DNA of 64,000 bases from Mycolicibacter minnesotensis (GTDB lineage: Bacteria; Actinomycetota; Actinomycetes; Mycobacteriales; Mycobacteriaceae), in NCBI RefSeq assembly GCF_010731755.1, contig NZ_AP022589.1, positions 310,001 through 374,000 of the forward strand. The letters are read 5' to 3'. The stretch's first letter is position 1, and every line of letters begins with the position of its first letter. The translations under genes were made by a program, and so were the position numbers. The notes beneath the pieces are model-generated. The model searched no databases. It worked only from the letters and a program-made list of their open reading frames with translations, and was not told the DNA's origin. This document shows positions 38,213 to 48,289 of this stretch, piece by piece.

Positions 38213-39145
38213 ATGACACACGGTTCCGCGGGTACTGCGACATCGGGGCAGGTCCAGCCGGGCTACCCGCACCAGGCCGGCAGTCATCAGGCCGGCGACA
38301 TCGGCCGACTGTTGCTGCGCTGCCCGGACAGTCACGGCATCATCGCCGCGGTCAGTGCATTTCTGGCCGAAGCTGGAGCCAACATCATCTCGCTCGATCA
38401 GCATTCGACCGCGCCCGAAGACGGAACCTTCGTGCAGCGCGCGATCTTTCACCTACCTGGGCTACCGGCCGCCCTCGACGGGCTGCAAGAGCAATTCGGC
38501 ACCACCGTGGCGCAGCGGTTCGCGATGGACTATCGATTCACCGAGGCGGCCAAACCCAAGCGGGTGGCGATCATGGCCTCCAAGACCGACCACTGCCTGC
38601 TGGATCTGCTGTGGCGCAACCGCCGCGGCGAGCTGGAGATGAACGTGGTGATGGTGATCTCCAACCATCCGGAACTGGCCGAGCAGGTGCGCCCGTTCGG
38701 GGTGCCGTTCTTCCATATTCCCGCAACCCGCGACATCCGCACCGAGGCCGAGCAGCGTCAGCTCCAGTTGCTCTGCGGCAACGTGGATCTGGTGGTGCTG
38801 GCCCGCTACATGCAGATCATCACCGGCGATTTCATCGAGTCGGTGGGATGCCCGCTGATCAACATCCATCATTCCTTTCTGCCGGCGTTCATCGGCGCGG
38901 CGCCGTATCAGCGGGCGCGGGAGCGCGGCGTGAAATTGATCGGCGCCACCGCGCACTACGTCACCGACGTGCTCGACGAGGGGCCGATCATCGAACAGGA
39001 CGTGGTACGGGTGGACCACACCCACACCGTCACCGATCTGGTGCGCTTAGGTGCCGACGTCGAGCGGGCAGTGCTGTCGCGGGCGGTGCAATGGCATTGC
39101 CAGGACCGGGTACTGCGGGTGGGCAACGAAACCGTGGTGCTCTAA
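38213..39145 (+). CDS. purU: Formyltetrahydrofolate deformylase
   Basis: PurU hydrolyses 10-formyl-THF to formate and THF, supplying formate for purine synthesis and balancing the folate pool. An N-terminal ACT domain (LLLRCPDSHGIIAAVSAFLA) precedes the formyltransferase-like catalytic domain, with INIHHSFLPAFIGAAPY and HYVTDVLDEGPIIEQD holding the catalytic His and Asp. The first 30 residues are a low-complexity Gly/Gln extension. The 310-residue length is typical. It is Rv2964 in M. tuberculosis. Confidence 0.95.
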   Translation: MTHGSAGTATSGQVQPGYPHQAGSHQAGDIGRLLLRCPDSHGIIAAVSAFLAEAGANIISLDQHSTAPEDGTFVQRAIFHLPGLPAALDGLQEQFGTTVAQRFAMDYRFTEAAKPKRVAIMASKTDHCLLDLLWRNRRGELEMNVVMVISNHPELAEQVRPFGVPFFHIPATRDIRTEAEQRQLQLLCGNVDLVVLARYMQIITGDFIESVGCPLINIHHSFLPAFIGAAPYQRARERGVKLIGATAHYVTDVLDEGPIIEQDVVRVDHTHTVTDLVRLGADVERAVLSRAVQWHCQDRVLRVGNETVVL

Positions 39146-39186
39146 GCCGCTCGCCCGGTTGACAGCTGTCACGTACGGTGTTGCGC

Positions 39187-39741
39187 ATGCACATGGAGGA
39201 ACTGTTTCCCGTCGTGCCGACGACCACCGTCGAGGCTCTGGAGATCTTCGACTCCGCAGACCCGGTGGATCCGGAGTTCATGTTCGGCACCTGGCACGGC
39301 GCCGAGCTGCCCACCGGTCATCTACTGGACGGCCTGCTGGCCGCCACCGGTTGGTGGGGCAAGCAGTTCGTGAATGCTGAGACCGTGCATCCTCTGCTGT
39401 TCCCCACCCGCGACGGATCCGCACTGTGGGCGTTCAATCCGGTGCTGGCCTTCAGCATCCTCGGACCCGCGACCAAGCTTCCAGCCCTGAAGAGGCGCTC
39501 GTTTCTCGGACAGCTCAACACCCTGCAACCACTGCTGCGGACCCGCTCGCCTCGGGCTCGGCTGCGCACCACCCGCTACCGCGGAGTCGACAGCGCCACC
39601 ATGGTCTACGACCAGGCGCCGGTCAACGACGTCTTCCGTCGACTCTCCGATGACGCGGTGATCGGCGCGATGGACCTGCGGGGTTCGGCCTGGCCGTACT
39701 TCTTTGTGCTGTACCGCGACGAATCGCTGAAACTGATTTAA
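39187..39741 (+). CDS. GXWXG/DUF4334 domain protein
   Basis: The start ATG 39187 gives 184 residues. The N-terminal GXWXG motif is FMFGTWHGAELPTGH, and the C-terminal DUF4334 part has YRGVDSATMVYDQAPVNDVF and MDLRGSAWPYFFVLYRD. The function of this pair of domains is not established. Members are common in actinobacteria. Other in-frame starts (GTG 39178, ATG 39193) cannot be excluded. Its last 4 bp overlap the convergent urea-carboxylase-like gene. Confidence 0.85.
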   Translation: MHMEELFPVVPTTTVEALEIFDSADPVDPEFMFGTWHGAELPTGHLLDGLLAATGWWGKQFVNAETVHPLLFPTRDGSALWAFNPVLAFSILGPATKLPALKRRSFLGQLNTLQPLLRTRSPRARLRTTRYRGVDSATMVYDQAPVNDVFRRLSDDAVIGAMDLRGSAWPYFFVLYRDESLKLI

Positions 39742-41723
39742 CCGCAGGCGATTTCGCCGGACTCGTGCCACGCATTGCGCTCCGCGGCGAACGCGGCCGT
39801 TTGTTGCCGACGGAATCCGGCGATGCTCTCGGCGTTGCCGTCCAACAACTGGTGGTAGGCCGGCAGCGAGAACACACCGTCGGTTATCTTCACCCGGCCA
39901 CGCCCGGCCGCCATGTCGGCACGCAGCTCTAGGAGCTCGTCGGCGTGCACCGGATAGAAGCTTATGCGGTCGAAGTAGCGCAGCAGCCACGGAGTTTCAA
40001 GATCGAATAGGCCTGTGGTGGCGTGCCGGTGGTTCCACACCTGGGTGGTGCGCCCGACGAACTGGTAGCCGCCGGGTCCCTCGATACCGTAGATGCATAG
40101 GTAGGCGCCGCCGATCCCGACGGCGTTCTCCGGGGTCCAGGTGCGGGCGGGGTTGTATTTGGTGGTCACCAGCCGGTGTCTGGGATCCAGCGGGGTTGCC
40201 ACCGGTGCGCCGAGGTAGATATCACCTAGGCCGAGCACCAGGTACTGCGCGTCGAACACGATGTCGTGCACCCGCGCAATGTCGTCGAGTCCGTTGATGC
40301 GCCGGATGAATTCGATGTTCGACGGGCACCACGGCGCATCGGGTCGCACGCCGTACATGTAGCGGCGAATGGCCTCGTGTGTCGCGGGGTCGTCCCAGCT
40401 CAGCGGCAGGTGCACCGAGCGGCTCGGCACCACCAGTTCATCGCAGGGCGGCAGCGCGTCGTCGATGGCGGCGACCTCGTCGATCACCTCGGCACACGAG
40501 GACTGGTCGGGGTCGAATTGGATCTGTAGTGATCGCACACCGGGAGTCAGTTCGGCCAGCCCGGGCAGCCCGCGTTCACGGAGTTGGTCGTAGAGCACCT
40601 GTACCCGCGCCCGTAGCGCCAAATCCAGTGTCATCGGCCCGTATTCGAGGAGAACTCCGCAGTCACCGGCGCGCCGAAGGGTAACGGCCGTCCCGTCGCG
40701 GCCGGTGTAGCGCTGCAGCACTCCGCCGTCGCCGTCGCCGGAGCGGGAGATCACGACGGGCAGTGCCGCGCGCCGTTGCACACTCAGCGCTGCCGTCGAT
40801 GGGGCATAGTCGGCACGGATCGGCACCAGCCGCACAGTGTCGCCGGGTGTGAGCTGGCCCAGTTTCCATCGGTCGCCACGTACCACTGTCACCGGGCAGA
40901 CGAACCCGCCCAGACTGGGCCCGTCGGGACCGAGCAGGATCGGAGTGTCACCGGTGAAGTCCAGCGCACCGATGCTGTACGCGGTGTCGTGAATGTTGGA
41001 CGGGTGCAGGCCGGCGTCGCCGCCGTCGGGACGGGCCCATCGTGGCTTCGGTCCGACGAGCCGCACACCGGTGCGGTCGGAGTTGAAGTGCACGGTGTAG
41101 TCGGTGGTGGTCAGGGTAGTCATGTCGGCGCGGGTCATGAACTCCGGCACGGCGTGCGGCCCTTCGGTCACCGCGAGCTCCCAGCGCCGCCCGATGCTTG
41201 GCTGAATCTGGCCGGGGGCGCGCGTGAGCTTCGGTGGGGCACCACCTCGGCCGACGGCGCTGAGTCGATCCGATTCGCGCAGCGCCCGGCCGTGGTGGCC
41301 ACCGAACATGCCCTGGGTGAATGTTGCCGCGCTGCCGAGGAATTCCGGCGCGGCGATGCCACCCTCGACCAGCACGTAGCAGCGCATTCCGGGCCCGGGA
41401 ATCACCCCGATCTCGAGCAGTCCACCGGCGGAAATCTGCACCGACTGCCATTGCGAAACAGGAGCACCGTCCAGACTGACCGGCACCGCGGCACCGGTGA
41501 CGCAGACCCAGGCCGGGCTCGAAAAGCGCAGGGCAGGTCCGGCTTTGGTGCACTCTAAACCGGCCGCACCCTCGGGATTTCCCAGTACCTGGTTGCCGAC
41601 CCGAAACGACAGGTCATCCATCGGCCCGGACGGCGGCACCCCGACATGCCAGTAGCCGACCCGCCCGGGCCAGTCCTGCACCGTGGTGAACAAGCCCGGG
41701 GAGACCACCTCGATGCCAATCAT
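39738..41723 (-). CDS. Urea/guanidine carboxylase-like carboxyltransferase (fused AHS2-AHS1), no biotin carboxylase
   Basis: This 661-residue protein equals only the carboxyltransferase part of urea amidolyase-type carboxylases. Residues 1 to about 300 are an AHS2/CT-C-D domain (TTVQDWPGRVGYWHVGVPPS, PMDDLSFRVGN) and about 335-600 an AHS1/CT-A-B domain (RRAGDCGVLLEYG; ARVQVLYDQL; EFIRRINGLDD). The C-terminal region is urea-carboxylase-like (TTKYNPARTWTPENAVGIGG). The N-terminal biotin carboxylase and the C-terminal biotin carrier domains are missing. It overlaps the upstream DUF1989 gene by 4 bp. The substrate is unproven. Related AHS1/AHS2 proteins also act in 5-oxoprolinase. Confidence 0.87.
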   Translation of the reverse strand: MIGIEVVSPGLFTTVQDWPGRVGYWHVGVPPSGPMDDLSFRVGNQVLGNPEGAAGLECTKAGPALRFSSPAWVCVTGAAVPVSLDGAPVSQWQSVQISAGGLLEIGVIPGPGMRCYVLVEGGIAAPEFLGSAATFTQGMFGGHHGRALRESDRLSAVGRGGAPPKLTRAPGQIQPSIGRRWELAVTEGPHAVPEFMTRADMTTLTTTDYTVHFNSDRTGVRLVGPKPRWARPDGGDAGLHPSNIHDTAYSIGALDFTGDTPILLGPDGPSLGGFVCPVTVVRGDRWKLGQLTPGDTVRLVPIRADYAPSTAALSVQRRAALPVVISRSGDGDGGVLQRYTGRDGTAVTLRRAGDCGVLLEYGPMTLDLALRARVQVLYDQLRERGLPGLAELTPGVRSLQIQFDPDQSSCAEVIDEVAAIDDALPPCDELVVPSRSVHLPLSWDDPATHEAIRRYMYGVRPDAPWCPSNIEFIRRINGLDDIARVHDIVFDAQYLVLGLGDIYLGAPVATPLDPRHRLVTTKYNPARTWTPENAVGIGGAYLCIYGIEGPGGYQFVGRTTQVWNHRHATTGLFDLETPWLLRYFDRISFYPVHADELLELRADMAAGRGRVKITDGVFSLPAYHQLLDGNAESIAGFRRQQTAAFAAERNAWHESGEIACG

Positions 41724-42337
41724 GTTCGGGTGATCACCATCCGCACCGGCGTCGGTTCAAAGCCGTTGCACGGGTTGTTGACCTGCGGGCAGTTCGACAC
41801 CAGGACCAGTGTGTCGGTCTCCGCGCGCAGGGTCAGACTCTTGCCCGGCGCTGAGAGGCCGTCAACGATGCCCAGCGTGCCGTCGGCTTCAACGGGGACG
41901 TTCATGAACCAGTTGATGTTGGAGACGATGTCGCGTTTGCCCAGACCCCACCGGGCTCCCTCGGCGAGGAAGTTCTCCACGCACGCGTGCTGGTGGGCCG
42001 TGTGGTGCCCGTAGCGCAGGGTGTTGGATTCCTGCGAGCACGCTCCGGCGATGGTGTCGTGGTTGCCGACATCATCGGCGACCACGGTCATCAGGGCAGT
42101 GCCGTCGGCGCTGCGCAGCACCGATTCGGTGCTCAAGAAGATGTTGCGCGCTGCGGCGACGGTGGCCTGGGCACTGTAGCGGCGGGAGTGGTCGGCGGCG
42201 TCGTAGAGCAGGCAGTCCACAGCCTGGTTCCCGTGCAGATCGATGATCTGCAGCAGGTCGCCGGCGCGCAACACTGCCGACCAGGGCGCCCGGGCCGCCA
42301 CCACCTCGTCAGAGATGAGCTGCGATTGGTTCGTCAT
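41720..42337 (-). CDS. Urea carboxylase-associated protein 2 (DUF1989)
   Basis: The start ATG 42337 (MTNQSQLISDEVVAAR) gives 205 residues. It fits DUF1989, with conserved GNQAVDCLLYDAADHSRRYS, ATVAAARNIFLSTESVL, the metal-ligand-like ACSQESNTLRYG and HQHACVENF, and the ending VSNCPQVNNPCNGF. In guanidine-degrading bacteria two such proteins form carboxyguanidine deiminase (CgdAB), acting after guanidine carboxylase. Here the pair sits with a carboxyltransferase-only partner. ATGA overlaps at both ends imply a tightly coupled operon. Confidence 0.87.
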   Translation of the reverse strand: MTNQSQLISDEVVAARAPWSAVLRAGDLLQIIDLHGNQAVDCLLYDAADHSRRYSAQATVAAARNIFLSTESVLRSADGTALMTVVADDVGNHDTIAGACSQESNTLRYGHHTAHQHACVENFLAEGARWGLGKRDIVSNINWFMNVPVEADGTLGIVDGLSAPGKSLTLRAETDTLVLVSNCPQVNNPCNGFEPTPVRMVITRT

Positions 42338-43092
42338 GAGTGTTTCCCCGATCCGGCGGCCCAGGCCGACTCCGTGTTCTGCACCGCGCGTAGGTATTCC
42401 GGGTCCCAGTTGGCCCGGTCGGCCAACTGCTCGCTGGCCTGCCAACCGAGCACGTGCAACTCGGTGGACGGCGGGTCGGGATCCAGCGGATGCGCGGCAT
42501 TGGCGACCACCAGCACCACCGGAAGGTGGATCAGCAGGTCGACCGCGGCGCCGGGCCCCGCAGACCCGGTGAATTCCAATGAGCCGCTGACGGGGTCAAC
42601 GCGTACTCCGCGGAACAGTGAAACCGACGGCGCCACGTCTCGAATTCCCATACCGTGTTTGATCGCGCCCAGCAGTAGCAATTGGCGGCCGGTGGCGTCC
42701 GGGCCGCAGAGCATGTCGTGGCGCCCCGAGGAGTCGGCGACAACAGTCGCCAGCACCCGCCCCTGATCGGACAACAGCGGAGTTCCAACGCCGAGATAGG
42801 CCTGCCACGGCACCTTCATGGTGTCGGCGACGTTGAGCCGCTCCCAAGGCGCCTCGGCGCGGTACAGCAGCAGATTCGCGCACGCGCCGCCCTCGGTGTC
42901 GATTAGCCGGATCCGGCTGCCGCGGGCCAGCACCGTGGTGGCGTAACCGTTCGCCGGGATCGACTCGGCCCAGATCATCGTCGCCGGGTCGACGCAGTCC
43001 GGGGCAGCCGGTATGCGCATCGACGCATGCTGCGCCTGAGCGCGGGCATGCTGGCGTGCGCCATCGGTGGAATCGGTGCGTGCGTTGTCCAT
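42334..43092 (-). CDS. Urea carboxylase-associated protein 1 (DUF1989)
   Basis: This 252-residue second DUF1989 protein begins with a polar tail (about 35 residues) and then has ESIPANGYATTVLARGSRIR and LIDTEGGACANLLLYRAEAP. RHDMLCGPDATGRQ and LFRGVRVDP follow. It is the partner of the downstream DUF1989 gene. The family pair is heteromeric in known carboxyguanidine deiminases. It lies 78 bp from a divergent TetR gene with a palindrome between them, suggesting control by that regulator. Confidence 0.85.
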   Translation of the reverse strand: MDNARTDSTDGARQHARAQAQHASMRIPAAPDCVDPATMIWAESIPANGYATTVLARGSRIRLIDTEGGACANLLLYRAEAPWERLNVADTMKVPWQAYLGVGTPLLSDQGRVLATVVADSSGRHDMLCGPDATGRQLLLLGAIKHGMGIRDVAPSVSLFRGVRVDPVSGSLEFTGSAGPGAAVDLLIHLPVVLVVANAAHPLDPDPPSTELHVLGWQASEQLADRANWDPEYLRAVQNTESAWAAGSGKHS

Positions 43093-43114
43093 GACCAGGA
43101 AGCTAGCACATTTT

Positions 43115-43128
43115 CTATCAACCGATAG
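43115..43128. promoter_or_regulatory. Candidate TetR operator
   Basis: CTATC-aacc-GATAG is a perfect palindrome of five-base arms in the 78-bp region between the divergent UAAP1 and TetR genes. It is flanked by T-rich runs that give no further symmetry. It suits autoregulation by the adjacent TetR protein. Confidence 0.45.
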
Positions 43129-43170
43129 TTTTTAGCGCTCCAGGCCGCGCAGCGTGATAAGCAGTAGGGC

Positions 43171-43896
43171 GTGCAGACCGATCGACGAGGGCGTCCCCGG
43201 CTGGTGGCTTCCAGCAGGCCGGGCAGCAGCGCGCGCGATGAGATCCTCGATGCCGCGGCGGAGTTGTTCACCACCGTCGGCTTCGCCGCAACTTCGACTC
43301 GACGCATCGCCGAGAGTGTCGGGATTCGGCAGGCATCGCTGTATCACCACTTCGCCTCCAAGGACGACATCCTCGACGCCCTGCTGGCCGACACCGTGGA
43401 TACCTCCGTGCAGCTGGCCGCCGAGCTGCTGGCCGAGGGTGGGCCGAGTGCGCCTCGGTTGCACACGCTCGTCGTCGCCGATACCGCGCAATTGTGCGGC
43501 GGTGCCTGGAATCTGGGCACCCTGTATCTGCTTCCGGAACTCCGCCTCGAGCGCTTCGCCGCCTTCCGCCGGCGCCGCGGCGAGTTACGCAGCCACTATC
43601 AAGACCTCTCACGTGCGGTGATCGCCGACCACAACGGCGTCGCCGACGCCGACGATCTGCCATTCCGGTTGGTGGAGGCGGTGATCAACCGCCGCTCCGA
43701 CGACGGCGCCTGCCCGCCGGACTATCCGTGGACCATTGCCGAAGCGGCACTGCGCATCCTTGGCTACGCGGGCGACTTTGCCCGGATGCGCACGCTGACC
43801 ACCGAGCGTTTGGCTCCACGGCCGGACCAGGGAGCAGGCGACTCAGCGCTCGGCGAGCTTTGCCGCCAACCGGCGGTTCACCGGCGCGGGCAATAG
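43171..43896 (+). CDS. TetR family transcriptional regulator
   Basis: This 241-residue TetR protein has its DNA-binding domain near residues 20-70: [20 protein letters not shown], then [20 protein letters not shown]. The ligand domain is not recognised. The start is GTG 43171. Its C-terminal end overlaps coaD by 54 bp in convergent orientation. Placement next to the DUF1989/carboxyltransferase operon suggests it represses that operon, perhaps sensing the substrate. Confidence 0.87.
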   Translation: MQTDRRGRPRLVASSRPGSSARDEILDAAAELFTTVGFAATSTRRIAESVGIRQASLYHHFASKDDILDALLADTVDTSVQLAAELLAEGGPSAPRLHTLVVADTAQLCGGAWNLGTLYLLPELRLERFAAFRRRRGELRSHYQDLSRAVIADHNGVADADDLPFRLVEAVINRRSDDGACPPDYPWTIAEAALRILGYAGDFARMRTLTTERLAPRPDQGAGDSALGELCRQPAVHRRGQ

Positions 43897-44322
43897 GTCG
43901 GCAACATCCCCGCCCATCGACGCCACTTCTTTTGCCAACGACGACGACACGAACGAATACCGCGGCGCGGTTGCCACGAAAAACGTGTCGACGCCGGCGA
44001 TGTGCTTGTTCATCTGGGCCATCTGCAGCTCGTACTCGAAGTCGGTGCCGGTACGCAAGCCCTTGACGATCGCGGTCAGCCCCCGCTCGCGGACGAAGTC
44101 GACCACCAGCCCCTGACCCGACTCCGCGCGCACGTTGGGCAGATGCGCGGTGGCTTCGGCGATCATCTCGAGCCGCTCATCGAGGGTGAACATGCCCTTC
44201 TTGGCGGGATTGACCAGCACGGCGGCCACCACTTCGTCGAACTGGGCGGCCGCACGCTCCAGGATGTCGACGTGTCCCAACGTCACCGGGTCGAACGAAC
44301 CGGGGCATACCGCACCACTCAT
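43843..44322 (-). CDS. coaD: Pantetheine-phosphate adenylyltransferase
   Basis: CoaD makes dephospho-CoA from phosphopantetheine and ATP, the fourth step of CoA synthesis. The start ATG 44322 ([20 protein letters not shown]) gives 159 residues. The T/HxGH nucleotide loop is TLGH, and the C-terminal [18 protein letters not shown] is typical. The Ser-rich triad matches the family's ISSTxVR site. In M. tuberculosis it is Rv2965c, next to purU. Here a six-gene insertion separates them. Confidence 0.95.
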   Translation of the reverse strand: MSGAVCPGSFDPVTLGHVDILERAAAQFDEVVAAVLVNPAKKGMFTLDERLEMIAEATAHLPNVRAESGQGLVVDFVRERGLTAIVKGLRTGTDFEYELQMAQMNKHIAGVDTFFVATAPRYSFVSSSLAKEVASMGGDVADLLPAPVNRRLAAKLAER

Positions 44323-44345
44323 GGTGCTCGACGCTAGCAGCACAC

Positions 44346-44888
44346 TCACGGCAGCTCGGCCAGCTCCAGGCGGGTGTCGCCGTACCGGCGCGTGGGCCAG
44401 GCCTGCCAGCCCTGCGGCCAGCCCACCGCCGGGCTGGAGGCGGCCCGCTCGATCATCACGACGGTGCCCGGTGCAGCCCATCCACCGGTCGTCAGCAGTA
44501 CGGGCAGGGCGTCGATCTCGGCAGCCGCCACCTCATAGGGAGGATCGGCCAGGACCAGGTCCACCGGATCCTCGGTACCCGCGGTGAGCACCGCGGCCAC
44601 CGTGCCGCGACGCAGAGCGGCTCCGGGCAGCCCCACGGCAGCGATATTGGCGGCCAGCACGTCGGCGGCGCGCCGGTCCGATTCCACGAACAGCGCGGTG
44701 GCCGCGCCCCGTGACAGCGCCTCCAAACCCAGCGCACCCGACCCGGCGTAGAGGTCGAGCACCGCCATGTCGGTCAGGTCCATCCGGGCATCCAGCACGT
44801 TGAACAGCGCCTCACGTACCCGGTCGGTGGTCGGCCGGGTACCACGCGGTGGTACCGCGATGCGCCGGCCACCCGCCGCACCGCCCAC
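44346..44888 (-). CDS. rsmD: 16S rRNA (guanine-966-N2)-methyltransferase RsmD
   Basis: This protein methylates G966 of 16S rRNA. It has AdoMet motif [19 protein letters not shown] and the catalytic DPPY ([10 protein letters not shown]). The annotated GTG at 44888 starts [14 protein letters not shown] and gives 180 residues. The conserved family N-terminus T-R-I-V-G-G continues upstream in frame to a CTG at 44900 with no ATG/GTG/TTG, so translation may begin at that CTG, 2 bp into the pyc stop region. It directly follows pyc in opposite sense of need but the same strand. Confidence 0.9.
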   Translation of the reverse strand: MGGAAGGRRIAVPPRGTRPTTDRVREALFNVLDARMDLTDMAVLDLYAGSGALGLEALSRGAATALFVESDRRAADVLAANIAAVGLPGAALRRGTVAAVLTAGTEDPVDLVLADPPYEVAAAEIDALPVLLTTGGWAAPGTVVMIERAASSPAVGWPQGWQAWPTRRYGDTRLELAELP

Positions 44889-44896
44889 AATGCGAG

Positions 44897-47800
44897 TCAG
44901 CTCAGTACCACCAGCAAGTCGCCGCCTTCGACCTGAGCGGTTCTGGCAACGGCCACCCGGGCGACGGTACCGTCGGCGGGTGCGGTGATGGCAGCCTCCA
45001 TTTTCATCGCCTCGATGGTAGCGACGGTCTGCCCGGCGGTGACCTGCTCGCCCTCGGCCACCCCGACGGTGACCACGCCGGCGAACGGGGCCGCAACATG
45101 ACCCGGCTTGGTGCGGTCGGCCTTCTCGGCTACGGGCACCTCACTGGCGACGCTACGGTCGCGCACCTCCACCGGCCGCAGCTGACCATTGAGGATGCAC
45201 ATCACGGTGCGCATCCCTCGCTCATCCGGTTCGGAGATGGCCTGCAGCCCGATGAGCAGCTCCACCCCACGTTCCAGCCTGACCCGGTGTTCCTCACCTT
45301 GGCGCAGGCCGTAGAAGAACTGGTTTGCCGACAACCGGGATGTATCGCCGTAGAGTTCGCGATGCGCCTCGAATTCCTTTGTCGGACCAGGGAACAGCAG
45401 ACGATTCAGTCGAGCCTGGCGTTGCGGACCCGACGTTGCCAACACCGCCTCGTCGTCGGCCGACAGCTGCTGCACCCCGCGTGCCGGACCACGACCCTCC
45501 AGCGCCTTGGTACGCAGGGGCTCCGGCCAGCCACCGGCCGGGTCGCCCAGTTCGCCTCGCAGGAATCCGATCACCGAGTCTGGGATGTCGACCCGAGACG
45601 GGTCGACGGCGAACTCGTCGGCGCTCACCTCTGCACCGACCAGCGCCAAAGCCAGATCTCCGACCACCTTCGAACTCGGGGTGACTTTGATCAGCCGGCC
45701 CAGTACCGCGTCCGCGGCGGCATAGTTGGCCTCAACGTCCTCGAATCGGTCCGCCAGCCCGAGAGCCTTGGCCTGCTGATGCAGGTTGGACAGCTGGCCA
45801 CCGGGTATCTCGTGGCGATAGACCCGCCCGGTGGGCGCCGCCAGCCCGGATTCGAACGGCGCGTATACCTTTCGCAGCGCCTCCCAGTACGGCTCCAAGT
45901 CCCCGACGGCGTCCAGCGATATCCCGGTGTCGTGGTCGGTGTGAGCCGCGGCGGCGATGATCGAACTCAGTGCCGGCTGACTGGTGGTTCCGGCCAGCGG
46001 AGCGGCCGCACCGTCGACGGCGTCCGCGCCTGCTTGCCAGGCTGCCACGTAGCTGGCCAGCTGACCGCCCGCGGTGTCGTGGGTGTGCACGTGGATGGGC
46101 AGATCGAAACGGCTGCGCAGCGCGCTCACCAGGGTGGTCGCCGCGGCGGGTCGCAACAGCCCCGACATGTCCTTGATCGCCAGCACATGGGCACCGGCGT
46201 CCACGATCTGCTCGGCCAGCCTCAGGTAGTAGTCCAGGGTGTAGAGCGTCTCGCCCGGGCTGGCCAGGTCACCGGTGTAACACATCGCGACTTCGGCTAC
46301 CGCAGTACCGGTTTCGCGCACCGCGTCAATGGCCGGGCGCATCGAGTCCACGTTGTTGAGTGCGTCGAAGATCCGGAAGATATCAATACCGGTCTCGGTC
46401 GCCTCCTGGACGAACGCCGAGGTTACCAGCTCCGGATAGGGCGTGTAACCGACGGTGTTGCGGCCGCGCAGCAGCATCTGCAGGCAGATGTTGGGCAATG
46501 CCTCACGTAGCGCGGCCAGCCTCTCCCACGGTTCTTCCTTCAAAAAGCGCAGCGCGACATCATAAGTCGCTCCACCCCAGCACTCGACCGACAACAGTTG
46601 CGGCATGGCTCGGGCCACATAGGGGGCCACCTTCACCAAGCCACTGGTGCGCACCCGGGTGGCCAGCAAGGATTGGTGGGCGTCCCGGAACGTGGTGTCG
46701 GTCAACCCGACAGCCGGCGATTCCCGCAGCCAGCGGGCGAATCCCTCCGGCCCCAGGGCGGCCAGTCGCTGCTTGGAACCCGCCGGGGGCGCCCCTGAAA
46801 GGTCCAACTCCGGCAACTTGTCCCGGGGATATACCGCGGTGGGCCGGGTCCCATGCGGACTGTTGACCGTGACGTCGGCCAGGTAGTTCAAGATCTTAGT
46901 GCCGCGGTCGGCCGAAGATCGCGCGGTCAACAGCTGAGGGCGCTCGTCGATAAACGATGTCGTGACTCGGCCCGCCGAGAAGTCTGGATCATCGAGCACT
47001 GCCTGCAGGAAAGGAATGTTGGTGGCAACGCCGCGGATTCGGAACTCGGCGATCGCTCGGCGGGACCGGTTCACCGCAGTGGAGAAATCACGGCCCCGGC
47101 AGGTCAGCTTCACCAGCATCGAGTCGAAATGGGCACTGATCTCAGCGCCCAGGGTGGTGCCGCCGTCGAGCCGGATCCCGGCTCCGCCCGGGCTGCGGTA
47201 GGCACTGATACGACCGGTGTCGGGACGAAATCCGTTGGCCGGATCCTCGGTGGTGATCCGGCATTGCAGCGCCGCGCCGTGCAACGTGATCGACTCCTGG
47301 GTCAGCCCCAGGTCGGTCAGCGACTCACCGGCCGCAATCCGAAGCTGCGCGGAAACCAGGTCGACGTCGGTGATCTCCTCGGTGACGGTGTGCTCCACCT
47401 GGATGCGGGGGTTCATCTCGATGAACACGTGGTGGCCGCGTTCGTCGACCAAGAACTCCACCGTGCCGGCGCAGGTGTAGCCGATCTGGCGTGCGAAGGC
47501 GACGGCGTCGGCACAGATCTTCGCGCGCAGAGCCGGATCCAAATTGGGCGCCGGAGCCAGCTCGACAACCTTCTGATGCCGGCGCTGCACACTGCAGTCC
47601 CGCTCGTAGAGGTGGATCACATTGCCGTAGGTGTCGGCCAGGATCTGCACTTCGATGTGGCGCGGGTTGAGCACGGCTTGCTCGAGATAGACGTGCGCGT
47701 CGCCGAAGGCCGAATCCGCTTCCCGGCTTGCCGCCTCGATCGCCTCGGCCAGTGCCTCGATGTCGGCGACACGGCGCATCCCGCGCCCGCCGCCACCGGC

Positions 47801-48280
47801 GACCGCCTTGACGAACAGCGGGAAGGTCATGTCTTGGGCCGCGGCCAGCAACTCCTCGACCGACGACGAGGGCGCCGACGATGCCAGCACCGGTAGGCCC
47901 GCCTCTTGCGCGGCCGCGACTGCGCGCGATTTGTTGCCGGTCAGCGCCAGTACCGCCGCACTGGGTCCGACGAAGGTGATGTCGGCCTCCGCGCACGCCT
48001 GCGCCAGTTGGGGGTTCTCCGAAAGAAATCCGTAACCCGGGTACACCGCATCAGCACCGCATCGCACTGCGGTACTGACGATCTCGTCAACCGACAAGTA
48101 GGCGCGGACCGGATGGCCCTCTTCACCGATCTGATAAGACTCGTCGGCCTTGAGCCGGTGCAGCGAGTTGCGGTCCTCGTATGGGTAGACGGCCACAGTG
48201 CCGACCCCGAGCTCGCAGGCGGCACGGAATGCACGGACGGCGATCTCTCCGCGGTTTGCCACCAGCACTTTGGAGATCAC
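44897..48280 (-). CDS. pyc: Pyruvate carboxylase
   Basis: This 1127-residue single-chain enzyme converts pyruvate, bicarbonate and ATP to oxaloacetate. An N-terminal biotin carboxylase (residues 1 to about 450: [30 protein letters not shown]) is followed by a carboxyltransferase (about 540-830: [20 protein letters not shown]) and a C-terminal biotinyl domain with the biotin Lys in EAMKMEAAI. No parts are missing. It overlaps the rsmD start region. It is the only complete biotin-dependent carboxylase in the window. Confidence 0.96.
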   Translation of the reverse strand: MISKVLVANRGEIAVRAFRAACELGVGTVAVYPYEDRNSLHRLKADESYQIGEEGHPVRAYLSVDEIVSTAVRCGADAVYPGYGFLSENPQLAQACAEADITFVGPSAAVLALTGNKSRAVAAAQEAGLPVLASSAPSSSVEELLAAAQDMTFPLFVKAVAGGGGRGMRRVADIEALAEAIEAASREADSAFGDAHVYLEQAVLNPRHIEVQILADTYGNVIHLYERDCSVQRRHQKVVELAPAPNLDPALRAKICADAVAFARQIGYTCAGTVEFLVDERGHHVFIEMNPRIQVEHTVTEEITDVDLVSAQLRIAAGESLTDLGLTQESITLHGAALQCRITTEDPANGFRPDTGRISAYRSPGGAGIRLDGGTTLGAEISAHFDSMLVKLTCRGRDFSTAVNRSRRAIAEFRIRGVATNIPFLQAVLDDPDFSAGRVTTSFIDERPQLLTARSSADRGTKILNYLADVTVNSPHGTRPTAVYPRDKLPELDLSGAPPAGSKQRLAALGPEGFARWLRESPAVGLTDTTFRDAHQSLLATRVRTSGLVKVAPYVARAMPQLLSVECWGGATYDVALRFLKEEPWERLAALREALPNICLQMLLRGRNTVGYTPYPELVTSAFVQEATETGIDIFRIFDALNNVDSMRPAIDAVRETGTAVAEVAMCYTGDLASPGETLYTLDYYLRLAEQIVDAGAHVLAIKDMSGLLRPAAATTLVSALRSRFDLPIHVHTHDTAGGQLASYVAAWQAGADAVDGAAAPLAGTTSQPALSSIIAAAAHTDHDTGISLDAVGDLEPYWEALRKVYAPFESGLAAPTGRVYRHEIPGGQLSNLHQQAKALGLADRFEDVEANYAAADAVLGRLIKVTPSSKVVGDLALALVGAEVSADEFAVDPSRVDIPDSVIGFLRGELGDPAGGWPEPLRTKALEGRGPARGVQQLSADDEAVLATSGPQRQARLNRLLFPGPTKEFEAHRELYGDTSRLSANQFFYGLRQGEEHRVRLERGVELLIGLQAISEPDERGMRTVMCILNGQLRPVEVRDRSVASEVPVAEKADRTKPGHVAAPFAGVVTVGVAEGEQVTAGQTVATIEAMKMEAAITAPADGTVARVAVARTAQVEGGDLLVVLS

Positions 48281-48289
48281 AATCCACCC

